Below the pieces are notes generated by a model. It worked only from the letters and a program-made list of their open reading frames with translations. It was not told the DNA's origin and did not search any database. Of a stretch of DNA of 64,000 nt, positions 1-8,589 are shown one piece after another. Each line of letters opens with the position of its first letter. The first letter of the stretch is position 1. The stretch spans positions 248,001-312,000 of the forward strand of contig NZ_JASHIE010000009.1 of assembly GCF_030056655.1 (NCBI RefSeq), written 5' to 3'. A program made the translations under genes and the position numbers. Source of the DNA: Flectobacillus rivi. GTDB taxonomy: Bacteria; Bacteroidota; Bacteroidia; Cytophagales; Spirosomataceae.

Positions 1-1422
1 GTCAGGACCTGCACCTGCACCTGTAACAGCTACACGAAGTGCCTGCATAACTTTCCCCATTTTGATGCCTAGTTTTTCTAATTCGGCAGATAAGGTATGT
101 TTGATTTCGTCAGCTACAAAATTTTCTAAAGCTGGCAATGCCTCTTTGAAAGCAGTGATTGCCTTTTTAGCATCGTCGTTCCATTTTGAAGCAATAACCG
201 CTTGGTCATAACTTGTTGGAGCTACAAATAACGCATTAGCTTCTGAAACAATTTGCTGTGGGAATGTTACACGCTCTTTGAACAGATGAACGATTTTTAC
301 CGCTTTATCACTTTCAAATTCTGTTAAGTATTGAGATGCTAAAGCCTCGTCAGTTTGTTGACGCAAATACTGTTCGTTGTACCATTTGGCTTTATTGATG
401 TCAAATTTGGCACCCGATTTATTGATACGCTCCAAAGAGAAAGCTTGTGTCAATTCTTCCAAACTGAAAATTTCTTGTTCGGTGCCTGGGTTCCAGCCTA
501 AGAAAGCCAAGAAGTTGATTAAAGCTTCTTTCAAATAACCTTCTTCTCTAAAACCAATTGATTTAACGCCTTCAGGGTTAGTCCATTCTAATGGAAATAC
601 TGGGAAACCGCCGATTTCCGCATCACGTTTTGATAATTTGCCATTGCCTTCTGGCTTAAGCAATAACGGAAGGTGAGCAAATTGAGGCATGGTGTTTTCC
701 CAACCAAATGCACGATACAACATCACGTGCAATGGCGCCGAAGGTAACCATTCTTCTCCACGAATTACGTGAGTGATATTCATCAAATGGTCATCAACAA
801 CGTTTGCCAAGTGATAAGTTGGCAAACCGTCAGACTTCATCAAAACTTTATCGTCGATGGTTGAAGAGTGAACGTGTACCCAATCACGGATTAAATCTTT
901 GAAACGGATTTCCTCTTTAGCAGGTACTTTCAAACGAATTACGTACGGTTCGCCTGCTTCGATTTTTGCTTTTACCTCTTCTTCCGTTAAAGTCAATGAG
1001 TTTTTCAAGCGAGTACGAGTTACAGCATTGTATTGGAATGCCGAACCTTGGCTTTCGAAAGTAGCACGCATCGCGTCTAATTCTTCAGACGTATCAAAAG
1101 CGTAATAAGCTTTGCCAGCATCTAATAAGATTTGAGCGTGTTCTTGATAAATAGCCGAACGCTCAGATTGGCGATATGGCTCATGTGGGCCGCCTACACC
1201 AACACCTTCGTCAATAGTGATTCCCAACCATTGAAGCGACTCAATGATGTATTGCTCAGCGCCAGGAACAAAGCGGTTTTGGTCTGTATCTTCAATACGG
1301 AGCAACATTTTGCCCCCTAATTTTTTAGCTAATAAATAATTATACAGTGCTGTTCTTACTCCACCAATATGCAAAGGCCCCGTAGGACTTGGAGCAAATC
1401 GAACTCTTACTTCTTGACTCAT
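1..1422 (-). CDS. gltX: Glutamate--tRNA ligase (3' end outside window)
   Basis: Class I glutamyl-tRNA synthetase, which charges tRNA-Glu with glutamate in the cytoplasm. The frame is open from the ATG at 1422 to the window edge, giving 474 residues of an enzyme usually about 500 long, so only the last part of the anticodon-binding domain is missing. The N-terminus reads MSQEVRVRFAPSPTGPLHIG, which contains the HIGH-type motif (H18-I-G-G) of the Rossmann fold. The KMSKS-type loop is K262-L-S-K-R266. The AELEKLG/GKVMQALRVAVTG region near the edge is typical of the family C-terminus. It is the leftmost gene and reads out of the window. Identification is secure; only the exact C-terminus is unseen. 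Confidence 0.97.
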   Translation of the reverse strand, partial: MSQEVRVRFAPSPTGPLHIGGVRTALYNYLLAKKLGGKMLLRIEDTDQNRFVPGAEQYIIESLQWLGITIDEGVGVGGPHEPYRQSERSAIYQEHAQILLDAGKAYYAFDTSEELDAMRATFESQGSAFQYNAVTRTRLKNSLTLTEEEVKAKIEAGEPYVIRLKVPAKEEIRFKDLIRDWVHVHSSTIDDKVLMKSDGLPTYHLANVVDDHLMNITHVIRGEEWLPSAPLHVMLYRAFGWENTMPQFAHLPLLLKPEGNGKLSKRDAEIGGFPVFPLEWTNPEGVKSIGFREEGYLKEALINFLAFLGWNPGTEQEIFSLEELTQAFSLERINKSGAKFDINKAKWYNEQYLRQQTDEALASQYLTEFESDKAVKIVHLFKERVTFPQQIVSEANALFVAPTSYDQAVIASKWNDDAKKAITAFKEALPALENFVADEIKHTLSAELEKLGIKMGKVMQALRVAVTGAGAGPD

Positions 1423-1566
1423 TATCTCTTGGTTTTATTCAGACTGCAAAGATAATTGAGATTTATGTGAATATTGTACGGAAAAGGAAAAATAGCAGAG
1501 AAAGAGAGGAAACAAGAAAAATCCATCCATGAGCAGGGCTATATCGGATTTGAGATTTGGGATTTA

Positions 1567-1612
1567 GGATAGGGGTGCTTATTACTCGAAAGAAACAATG
1601 ACACCCCTATCC
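1567..1612. terminator. Perfect 11-bp inverted repeat upstream of gltX
   Basis: GGATAGGGGTG at 1567-1577 pairs exactly with CACCCCTATCC at 1602-1612 across a 24-nt spacer. It lies between gltX and ridA, both on the minus strand, downstream of the ridA stop. It has no U-tract, so an ordinary terminator role is only a guess; it may be a small repeat relic or a processing hairpin. Confidence 0.4.
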
Positions 1613-1715
1613 GAAATGAAATATCCAATATCCGCAGCTTTCAAAATTTTCGATTACAACTTTATACATGAGTGAATCGAGCTATGAAAGCCGAAAGCAG
1701 ATATCCGAATGCCAA

Positions 1716-2087
1716 TTAGGCTACTGCAATACAAGAAATCTCAACGTTCACGTCTTTAGGTAAACGAGCTACCTCAACAGTTTCGCGAGCGGGAGGGTTA
1801 ACCGTAAAATAGCTACCATACACTTCGTTTATCAAAGCAAAATTGTTCATGTCTTTTACAAAAATCGAACACTTTACCACGTTATCGAAAGTCATATTTG
1901 CTGCTTCAAGAATCGCTTTTAAGTTTTCCATCACTTGTTTAGTTTCTTCTTGGATGCTTGCACCTGCTTCTACCAATGCCAAGGCGATTTGACCAGATAC
2001 ATATAAAGTACCGTTTGAAAGAACAGCTTGTGAATAAGGACCGATTGCCGCTGGCGCTTTTTCTGTGAAAATTATTTGCTTACTCAT
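1716..2087 (-). CDS. ridA: RidA family enamine/imine deaminase
   Basis: A RidA/YjgF/YER057c/UK114 protein of 123 residues, which hydrolyses reactive 2-aminoacrylate-type enamines released by PLP enzymes. The frame extends upstream to 2141, but the ATG at 2087 gives the canonical start MSKQIIFTEKAPAAIGPYSQ, so I chose that. Family active-site residues are visible: Y18 of GPYSQ, R101 of NPPAR, and E117 in the EISCIAVA tail. The loop after SGQI is a few residues shorter than in most relatives because the usual (D/N)PxTG turn is missing. It is a soluble homotrimer in characterised members. It is transcribed divergently from the VOC gene. Confidence 0.93.
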   Translation of the reverse strand: MSKQIIFTEKAPAAIGPYSQAVLSNGTLYVSGQIALALVEAGASIQEETKQVMENLKAILEAANMTFDNVVKCSIFVKDMNNFALINEVYGSYFTVNPPARETVEVARLPKDVNVEISCIAVA

Positions 2088-2257
2088 GGATAGTTTAATA
2101 CGTTTGTTAACGGAAAAAATGATTTTGCTCGCAAGATACAAAGTTTGATTCTTTATCAGGAAGGAAATATCCGATTATGTTTAAATGCCATTCTGTAATC
2201 AATATCGTTAATGTATTGCACAAACATCATTTATCTTTTATCTAAACTATCCCCATC

Positions 2258-2647
2258 ATGTTACCTATCAATCATATTCATCATATCGCCATTATTTGTA
2301 GTAATTACGAGGTTTCGAAAAAGTTTTATACCGAAATCATGGGTTTTGAGATTCTACAAGAGGTTTATCGTGAACAAAGAGATTCGTACAAACTGGATTT
2401 GAAAGTAAATGGTCTATATCAAATAGAACTGTTCTCTTTTCCTAATCCTCCAGCACGTCCGTCACGCCCCGAAGCAGTTGGTTTGCGTCATATTGCTTTT
2501 GAAACCGACGATGTCAAACTAGTACATCAATTAATTACCCAAAAAGGGGTCGAATGCGAGCCTGTTCGTATCGACGAAACAACAGGCAAAGAATTTTTCT
2601 TTTTTGCCGACCCTGATGGATTACCCATAGAGTTTTATGAAAAATAA
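2258..2647 (+). CDS. VOC family protein (glyoxalase/YaeR-like)
   Basis: A 129-residue vicinal-oxygen-chelate protein resembling the SMU1112c/YaeR glyoxalase-like subgroup. It has two beta-alpha-beta-beta-beta modules. The four metal-ligand positions expected of the fold are present: H9 (HHIAI), E57 (YQIELF), H78 (LRHIAF) and E125 (LPIEFYE). The ADPDGLPIEFYE ending is the classic glyoxalase I signature. The substrate cannot be read from sequence; lactoylglutathione-like adducts or another small molecule are possible. The stop overlaps the start of the next gene by 11 nt, so the two are probably translationally coupled. Confidence 0.88.
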   Translation: MLPINHIHHIAIICSNYEVSKKFYTEIMGFEILQEVYREQRDSYKLDLKVNGLYQIELFSFPNPPARPSRPEAVGLRHIAFETDDVKLVHQLITQKGVECEPVRIDETTGKEFFFFADPDGLPIEFYEK

Positions 2648-3521
2648 AGGTGTTCAATACATGCTAATGTCCTCTTTATGTTTTGCCATAATGAGCGCCA
2701 TTGCAAAGGTATTGGGCAAAGTATTTCCTTCGGTCGAACTGGTGTTTTTCCGAAATATTGTAGGATTAATTTTTATTATTTCCTCCATCGTCAAGCGACC
2801 TTTACAGCAAGTAGGAGGGCGGTTTGGTCTTCTGACCTTACGAGGTATTATGGGGACGATTTCTCTGTACACCTTATTTTATTGCATTACGCATATTGGT
2901 TTGGCTCAAACGAGTACCTACGGACAAGCATTCCCCATATTTCTTGCTATTTTTTCCTATTTCTTAACCAAAGACGAGCAACTCAATCGAAAACAATGGG
3001 CGGCCGTTGGACTAGGGTTTGTCGGAATCTTATTGATATTCAAACCAGATGTTCGAATCCCAATGCAACATCATTTGGCTGGGTTAAACTATGCGATTTT
3101 TACAGCACTATCTTTCTTATCAATCCGTGAACTGAAGCGATATTATGATACCCGTTCGGTAGTCATGTCTTTTATGCTTACAGGTGTTGTGGCAAGCATT
3201 ATATCCATGATTTTGGGCGAGTGGATTACTGATCGTCGCTGGGATTTTATGATAGGGAAATTTGTGATGCCGCAAGGTATGCAATGGTTTTGGGTATTGC
3301 TCATGGGACTTTTAGCGATGGGCGTACAAATTTTCAATACTTTAGCATTAGGAGCCGAAAAAGCTGGAATCGTAGGAGTAGTAAGTTACAGCAGTATAGT
3401 CTTTGCAATGATTCTTGGTACAATTTTGGGTGATAAACTACCCGATACGATTACTATTCTAGGCATTGTCTGTATCATTATTTCTGGCATTTATATTTCC
3501 ATCAAAAAGGAATCAAAATAA
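2637..3521 (+). CDS. EamA/DMT-family membrane transporter
   Basis: A 294-residue polytopic inner-membrane protein with about ten hydrophobic helices in two EamA repeats, typical of drug/metabolite transporters. The N-terminal half contains FFRNIVGLIFI and the LRGIMGTISLYTLFYCITHIGLAQ segment; the second half contains GVVSYSSIVFAMILGTILGDKLPD, a usual EamA repeat pattern. The substrate is unknown; relatives export amino acids, nucleobases or drugs. The ATG at 2637 lies inside the VOC gene (11-nt overlap). A lipoprotein gene follows after 11 nt, so the three probably form one transcript. Confidence 0.9.
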   Translation: MKNKGVQYMLMSSLCFAIMSAIAKVLGKVFPSVELVFFRNIVGLIFIISSIVKRPLQQVGGRFGLLTLRGIMGTISLYTLFYCITHIGLAQTSTYGQAFPIFLAIFSYFLTKDEQLNRKQWAAVGLGFVGILLIFKPDVRIPMQHHLAGLNYAIFTALSFLSIRELKRYYDTRSVVMSFMLTGVVASIISMILGEWITDRRWDFMIGKFVMPQGMQWFWVLLMGLLAMGVQIFNTLALGAEKAGIVGVVSYSSIVFAMILGTILGDKLPDTITILGIVCIIISGIYISIKKESK

Positions 3522-3532
3522 AAAATATACCC

Positions 3533-4354
3533 ATGAAAAAAGTCTTATTAGGGATTACAATATTGGTTGTTGGCTTGGCAAGCTGTAAAAAATCAGGCAA
3601 TTCATTCGAAACCGCAACAAGCGATACTTTAACGTATGAATTAAAAAAGTTTGAAAAGAAAAGCGATAACTGTATAAAAGAAGATTCATTGTGTGCGACT
3701 GTACGTTTTGAGTATCCCTTTTTTAAGAATGAAGCATTAGACCAGCAAATTCAAACAGATTTGATTGCTATTTTCCAGGATAGTTCTGATTCCACGGTTG
3801 TACCTGCTAAAAAAGTCGACGACCTAGCTGAACCCTTCATCAAAGAATACGCACAAACGCTTGAAGAAGGCAAGAATTATGCGGAAGATGCCAATGAGAA
3901 AAACCCTGGAGGCTTTTTTGTGATGCCATGGATAGAGGAAGCAAGTTTGAAAGTCGAACGTCAGACAGATACCTATTTGATGCTCAAGGCCAATACCAAT
4001 TGGTTTAAAGGTGGTGCACATCCCATCAGCATGGAATACTATTTTGTGTACAATCGTGAAACCTTGAAAAGAGTAAAACTAGAAGACTTGTTTGAAAAAG
4101 GATTTGACCAAAAATTGCTGGCAATAGCAGAGAAGCAGTTTAGAATCAATGAAAAACTCAAGCCCAATGAGCCATTAGACGACCTACATGGGTATTTTTT
4201 CGAAAATGCAAAGTTTATTCTGAATGATAATTTTACGTTAACTCCCAAAGGGCTCAAATTTTTGTATAATGTGTATGAAATTAAAGCTTACGCTTTTGGA
4301 GTCACTGAACTGGAGATTCCTTATGAAGACTTAAAAGAAATTTTGAAAAAATAA
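3533..4354 (+). CDS. DUF4163/DUF3298 (RsiV-like) lipoprotein
   Basis: A 273-residue lipoprotein. The N-terminus has a signal helix ending in the lipobox LASC with C18 as the lipidated residue. The mature part fits the DUF4163-DUF3298 arrangement known from RsiV-type extracytoplasmic proteins: an N-terminal strand-rich part with YELKKFEKKSDNC and VRFEYPFFKN, a central GGAHPISMEYYFVYNRETLKRVKLEDLF segment, and a C-terminal LTPKGLKFLYNVYEIKAYAFG segment preceding EIPYEDLKEIL. No anti-sigma transmembrane domain is present, so it is a free envelope lipoprotein of unknown job. It closes the 2258-4354 run and is followed by a strong hairpin terminator. Confidence 0.85.
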   Translation: MKKVLLGITILVVGLASCKKSGNSFETATSDTLTYELKKFEKKSDNCIKEDSLCATVRFEYPFFKNEALDQQIQTDLIAIFQDSSDSTVVPAKKVDDLAEPFIKEYAQTLEEGKNYAEDANEKNPGGFFVMPWIEEASLKVERQTDTYLMLKANTNWFKGGAHPISMEYYFVYNRETLKRVKLEDLFEKGFDQKLLAIAEKQFRINEKLKPNEPLDDLHGYFFENAKFILNDNFTLTPKGLKFLYNVYEIKAYAFGVTELEIPYEDLKEILKK

Positions 4355-4359
4355 ATAAA

Positions 4360-4393
4360 AAAAGAGGCAATATCGATTGAAATTGCCTCTTTT
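4360..4393. terminator. Intrinsic terminator after the DUF3298 lipoprotein gene
   Basis: The arm AAAAGAGGCAAT (4360-4371) pairs perfectly with ATTGCCTCTTTT (4382-4393), preceded by an A-run and ending in T's. It sits 5 nt past the stop of the lipoprotein gene. Confidence 0.85.
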
Positions 4394-4665
4394 AAATTTA
4401 AGATTTAAGTGAACTTTTGTGTAAAATGAAACTATTAATTTGCCAGGGGTAAGGTAAAAGTGTACATCTGTAACCCATGATATTATTTGTTTAAACGTGA
4501 CTAGTGTAGAATATTCGTGATAATCTAAAAATCAACTACTTCCGTAGCTGTTTGGTGCAGGAATCTGTAACAAATGTAAGAGATAACCCGTGGAAGGTGT
4601 CAACCGTTTACTCAATCATCGACCGCTTACGCATTTTTTTTAACAAGAATCAAGAAATTTATTTA
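4394..4665. other. Intergenic region before csaA
   Basis: About 270 bp without a gene beyond the terminator. The csaA frame is open back to 4552, but that stretch (QESVTNVRDNPWKVSTVYS) has no family similarity and is probably leader. No repeat or RNA was recognised. Confidence 0.5.
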
Positions 4666-4998
4666 ATGATAACTTGGCAGGATTTTGAAAAAGTAGACCT
4701 CCGTGTGGGGACTATCATCGAAGTGCAGGATTTTCCAAAAGCTAAAAAGCCTGCTTATCAACTCAAAGTGGATTTGGGGGAAGAACTTGGTATTAAAAAA
4801 TCTTCTGCACAAATTACCAAGCTCTATACCAAAGAGGAGCTTATCGGCAGACAGGTGATTTGTGTGGTGAATTTTCCTCCTCGACAAATAGCCAATTTTA
4901 TTTCTGAAGTGTTGGTGACGGGTTTTGAGCAAAGCGACGGAGAGGTTGTTCTCACTACCGTCGAGCGCAATGTGCCTAATGGTACAAGACTATTTTAG
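4666..4998 (+). CDS. csaA: CsaA-like tRNA-binding domain protein
   Basis: A 110-residue stand-alone tRNA-binding domain (OB fold) of the CsaA type, a proposed chaperone with affinity for tRNA and unfolded or exported proteins. The ATG at 4666 gives MITWQDFEKVDLRVGTIIEV, the standard start and length; the frame is open further upstream to 4552 but without family sequence. Diagnostic segments are VDLRVG, AKKPAYQLKVDLG, KKSSAQIT, GRQVICVVNFPPRQIANFIS and ERNVPNGTRL at the end. It appears monocistronic. Identity is good; the chaperone function comes from work on B. subtilis and is not shown here. Confidence 0.93.
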   Translation: MITWQDFEKVDLRVGTIIEVQDFPKAKKPAYQLKVDLGEELGIKKSSAQITKLYTKEELIGRQVICVVNFPPRQIANFISEVLVTGFEQSDGEVVLTTVERNVPNGTRLF

Positions 4999-5125
4999 AT
5001 AACATTTTATATTTTAGTGGGTTAACAAATATTAACGTTTGAAACTTTTTTTCGAATCGAGAAGTTTTGTAAATTGCAGTGTCGTTTGAAATTACGTTCT
5101 TTTTAGCCTTGATAACCTTCTCAGT

Positions 5126-5449
5126 ATGAAAACATCTACTCAAAATAAAATTTTGCTTTCAACTTTACTACTTGGCGTATGGGTCAGTAGTAGTGGTTTT
5201 GGTTTGGTTGAGCCGACAACGGTTCTCGAAAATCGTCGCCATAAATCAGAAATGAGAGCTGATTCGAGTCAGAGTCTTGAAAGATTGAAGTTGGAGCAGG
5301 ACAAGGATAAGAAAGAAAGCTCCAATAATTCAAATCAAGATTCGGATGATTCTGACAAAAAAGTAACCGATTCTTTGATTCAATGGATAGCCAATAGTCT
5401 TCATGTTGTGTTTATCAATTTTATAAATGCATTGTTCCATTTAAAGTAG
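5126..5449 (+). CDS. Small secreted protein of unknown function
   Basis: 107 residues and not recognised. The first about 28 form a signal-peptide-like helix (KILLSTLLLGVWVSSSGFG). A charged, Ser/Asp/Asn-rich linker follows (KLEQDKDKKESSNNSN onward), then a short amphipathic C-terminal part (LIQWIANSLHVVFINFINALFHL). It is 3 nt upstream of the HYC_CC_PP gene and ahead of a metal-type TonB receptor, so it is likely cotranscribed with the metal-handling cluster. No metal-binding Cys or His cluster is visible. The gene is probably real because it has an ATG, a signal peptide and tight spacing. Confidence 0.7.
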   Translation: MKTSTQNKILLSTLLLGVWVSSSGFGLVEPTTVLENRRHKSEMRADSSQSLERLKLEQDKDKKESSNNSNQDSDDSDKKVTDSLIQWIANSLHVVFINFINALFHLK

Positions 5450-5452
5450 TAT

Positions 5453-5887
5453 ATGAAACTTTTTCTCTCACGCATATTTTGCCTGTTTTTGGCTTTGCAA
5501 GTGCTTCTTTCGAGCGCTGGCTTTGCTATGAATGAGCATTATTGTAAAATTAAAGGAGAGAAAGTATGGTCGTTGAGTAAAGTTAGAGGTTGTTGTTCTG
5601 TTAAAGAAAAAAAGCAATTTCAAACTAAATCCCCTTCTTACAAAAAATCAAAATGCTGTAACGATAAGGTTTTTCATGCTAAAGTAACAACAGAATCAAG
5701 TCAGAATACCTATACTGATTCGATTGACCATGTTTCTTTGATTTGGGAAAGCCAAATGCCTCCGATGTGGGTTTTCCGCAACGAGATTTTGCCTATCGAA
5801 ACGGCTTCTGTTTTATATTACCATTCTCCTGCGCCACCACCTTCGGGGCGCCAAATTCTTGTTAAAATACAATCTTTCCTCATTTGA
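5453..5887 (+). CDS. HYC_CC_PP family secreted protein
   Basis: A 144-residue exported protein matching the Bacteroidota HYC_CC_PP pattern: signal helix (1-25), then H29-Y30-C31, a C47-C48 pair, a second C68-C69 pair, and a proline run (P128-130) near the C-terminus. The paired cysteines suggest metal or redox chemistry; that is inference. Family members usually sit next to TonB receptors and heavy-metal proteins, as here, where a receptor, an HMBD lipoprotein and an HMA protein follow. Its exact function is unknown. Confidence 0.85.
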   Translation: MKLFLSRIFCLFLALQVLLSSAGFAMNEHYCKIKGEKVWSLSKVRGCCSVKEKKQFQTKSPSYKKSKCCNDKVFHAKVTTESSQNTYTDSIDHVSLIWESQMPPMWVFRNEILPIETASVLYYHSPAPPPSGRQILVKIQSFLI

Positions 5888-5978
5888 GATTGCACTTTTG
5901 ATCATATCATTAGTGTGTTAAAGGTGTGCATTTTTGAAAATGCCTCACTTTTTATATTTCCTCAAAATGAAAGATTTT

Positions 5979-8228
5979 ATGAAAACTACCTATAATGGGT
6001 TGATTCCTAGTATAATTCTTGGAGTAATCCTGCTCTTTATTTCTTCTTATTCAATCATGGCTCAAACAGTAGTAAAAGGCGCTGTTTATGAGCAAAAAAG
6101 TGATAACTCTTTAGAGCCTCTTATTGGTGCTAGTGTGCGCTGGGCCAATGCCAAAAGTGGTGTACTTACCGATACAGAGGGAAATTTTTCTATCTCGAAA
6201 AAGCCTGAAAATCATGAGCTTATTGTAAGTTTTGTAGGTTACAAAACAGATACGCTTATGGTACACACCACTGGATTTGTGAAAGTACTTTTGCAAGTAG
6301 CTGGTCAGCTTAACGAAGTAACGGTTACTTCATCTCCTACCAATATCGACCGACTAAATCCCATACAAACAGAGTTTATTAATACCAAAACATTGGCAAA
6401 AGCTGCGTGTTGTAACTTATCTGAAAGTTTTGAGACAAATGCTTCTGTATCTGTAAGTTATGCGGATGCGATTACGGGGTCTAAACAAATTCAAATGTTG
6501 GGTTTGTCAGGTAATTATGTACAAACCAATGTAGAGAATATCCCAAGTGTTCGTGGGTTGGCAACTACTTTTGGATTAAACTATATTCCTGGTACTTGGA
6601 TTTCTTCGATTGATGTATCAAAAGGCGCAAGTTCGGTTGTAAATGGCTATGAATCAATGACTGGAGCATTGAATGTAGAGCTCCAAAAACCTGATGATTC
6701 AGACAAACTGTATGTGAATACCTATATTAATTCTTTTGGTCGTGGTGAGTTGAATATCAATACCGCTCGCAAATTGAATGATAAATGGTCGGTAGGTTTG
6801 TTGACGCACGGTTCGGGACAAAGTATTTCGATTGATCAAAACCACGATACGTTTAGAGATGTGCCGTTATTTGGTTTGGCTACTGCGCTCAATCGATGGA
6901 AATATCAGTCTGATCGTATGATGGCACAATTTGGCATAAAAGGCTTGTATGAAAATAGAACAGGAGGGCAAAACGCTGCTGATTTTGTCAATAAGCCTTA
7001 TTACGAGTTTGGCAATAGAACCAAAAGGGTAGAGGCATTTGCGAAGATTGCAGCGCTTTTTCCAGAAAAACCTTACAAAGGCTTGGGCTTTATTATGAAT
7101 GCTTCTGTACATGATGCCAATGCGTATTTTGGTTTGACATCTCGTAGTTATACAGGATTACAGAAGACGTTTTACAGTAATTTGATTTATCAAAATATCA
7201 TCGACAATACCAATCACACTTATAAAGTGGGAGCAAGTTTTATCGCTGACTCATATCGTGAAAGCTATTTAGATTCGGCTTTTCATCGCAATGAAATAGT
7301 GCCAGGTGTATTTGGTGAATATACTTATGTAATTCCTGAAAAATTTACGTTGGTCTTGGGAGGACGTATGGACTTTCATAATCTTTATGGAAATCGTTTT
7401 ACCCCAAGAATTCATGCAAAATATGACTTGTCGAGCAACACACACTTGCGAGCAAGCGCAGGTAAAGGCTGGAGAATGCCCAATGCTATTGCCGAAAACT
7501 TTGCGATGTTAGTTAACTCAAGACAACTATTGGTACTCGATCAAATTCGCCCTGAGGAATCATGGAATTATGGCGCAAGTTTAAGTCATGACTTTAAAGT
7601 GGGTACTCGCAATGCCAATTTGACCTTAGATTATTATCGTACCGATTTCAATAATCAATTGACTGTAGACATGGAATCAGCTTATTATATCAAGTTTTAC
7701 AATCAACGAGGCAAAAGCTATTCTAACAGTTTCCAGGCTGAGCTAAATTATTCGCCCATAAAACGAATGGATGTGAAATTAGCTTATCGCTTATTTGATG
7801 TGAAAAACGATATAGTGACAAGCTCAGGAGAATTGGCTTTGCTACCTAAAATGTTTGTCAACCGAGATAGAATTCTTGTAAATGTGGGCTATGCTACCAA
7901 GTTTGATAAATGGAAATTTGACCTTACATGGCAGTGGAATGGCAAACGTCGCATTCCTGATGCAAGCCACGAGCACGTTCAAACTATAGATTCTGAGCCA
8001 GTCTACGCTCCAGCATTTTCTAATATCAACGCCCAAGTTACTAGAGGGTTTTATCGTTGGGAGCTATATGTTGGAGGAGAAAACCTGACAGGATTTAGAC
8101 AAAGTAATCCAATTATGAGCGCTAGTAATCCATTTAGTCAACACTTTGACGCCTCAATGGTCTGGGGACCTATCACAGGTAGAATGGTGTACGTAGGAAT
8201 GCGTTGGAAAATTCCTTCGAAAGTCTAG
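5979..8228 (+). CDS. TonB-dependent receptor of a metal-handling cluster
   Basis: An outer-membrane TonB-dependent receptor of about 749 residues. The frame is open to a TTG at 5934, but the ATG at 5979 places a normal signal peptide (GLIPSIILGVILLFIS ending in MAQ) at the N-terminus; the ATG at 5967 is also possible. Order: CarboxypepD_reg-like domain (GASVRWANAKSGVLTDTEGN, SFVGYKTDTL), plug with GLSGNYVQTNVENIPSVRG, then a beta barrel ending in an aromatic-rich GRMVYVGMRWKI strand. The plug carries an adjacent pair C144-C145 (AACCNLSESFETN), which is a mark of this subgroup and suits a thiophilic metal ligand. Copper is the guess from the neighbours; a metal chelate or chalkophore is possible. 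Confidence 0.9.
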   Translation: MKTTYNGLIPSIILGVILLFISSYSIMAQTVVKGAVYEQKSDNSLEPLIGASVRWANAKSGVLTDTEGNFSISKKPENHELIVSFVGYKTDTLMVHTTGFVKVLLQVAGQLNEVTVTSSPTNIDRLNPIQTEFINTKTLAKAACCNLSESFETNASVSVSYADAITGSKQIQMLGLSGNYVQTNVENIPSVRGLATTFGLNYIPGTWISSIDVSKGASSVVNGYESMTGALNVELQKPDDSDKLYVNTYINSFGRGELNINTARKLNDKWSVGLLTHGSGQSISIDQNHDTFRDVPLFGLATALNRWKYQSDRMMAQFGIKGLYENRTGGQNAADFVNKPYYEFGNRTKRVEAFAKIAALFPEKPYKGLGFIMNASVHDANAYFGLTSRSYTGLQKTFYSNLIYQNIIDNTNHTYKVGASFIADSYRESYLDSAFHRNEIVPGVFGEYTYVIPEKFTLVLGGRMDFHNLYGNRFTPRIHAKYDLSSNTHLRASAGKGWRMPNAIAENFAMLVNSRQLLVLDQIRPEESWNYGASLSHDFKVGTRNANLTLDYYRTDFNNQLTVDMESAYYIKFYNQRGKSYSNSFQAELNYSPIKRMDVKLAYRLFDVKNDIVTSSGELALLPKMFVNRDRILVNVGYATKFDKWKFDLTWQWNGKRRIPDASHEHVQTIDSEPVYAPAFSNINAQVTRGFYRWELYVGGENLTGFRQSNPIMSASNPFSQHFDASMVWGPITGRMVYVGMRWKIPSKV

Positions 8229-8273
8229 TATAAACGTAAATTTATTCATAAACTCAATTTAAAAATCAAACTC

Positions 8274-8507
8274 ATGAAAAAACTATTGGTATTAGCGATG
8301 CTTGCAACAGGATTGGCATCATGTGGACAAAAAGAAGCTGCGAAAGAAGAAACAAAAACTGTAGCAGCAGATTCGACCCAACATGCAGAAGCACACAGCG
8401 ATAGCACAAAAGCTTATAAATGTCCAATGAAATGTGAGGGAGAAAAAACGTATGCTCAAGCTGGAAAATGCCCATCTTGTGGTATGGATTTGGCTCAGGT
8501 TAAGTAA
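8274..8507 (+). CDS. Lipoprotein with heavy-metal-binding domain (HMBD)
   Basis: A 77-residue lipoprotein: signal helix with lipobox GLASC (C17), a charged linker, then a C-terminal heavy-metal-binding domain reading YKCPMKCEGEKTY..GKCPSCGMDL. Candidate ligands are C50, M52, C54, C66, C69 and M71, the Cys/Met set seen in CusB- and CopA-associated HMBDs. It follows the TonB receptor by 45 nt and is followed by a strong hairpin. It most likely buffers or relays copper or silver ions in the periplasm; metal identity is inferred. Confidence 0.9.
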   Translation: MKKLLVLAMLATGLASCGQKEAAKEETKTVAADSTQHAEAHSDSTKAYKCPMKCEGEKTYAQAGKCPSCGMDLAQVK

Positions 8508-8509
8508 GC

Positions 8510-8556
8510 AAAACGATGAGTTGAGAATGTAGCGTCATTCTTAACTCATCGTTTTT
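8510..8556. terminator. Hairpin terminator after the HMBD gene
   Basis: AAAACGATGAGTTGAGAATG (8510-8529) pairs with the segment 8536-8555 across a 6-nt loop, with one G-T wobble, ending in a T-run. It starts 3 nt after the stop and may attenuate reading into the HMA gene. Confidence 0.85.
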
Positions 8557-8589
8557 AATTGTTATTTTAAACTTCTAATAAACATCAAC

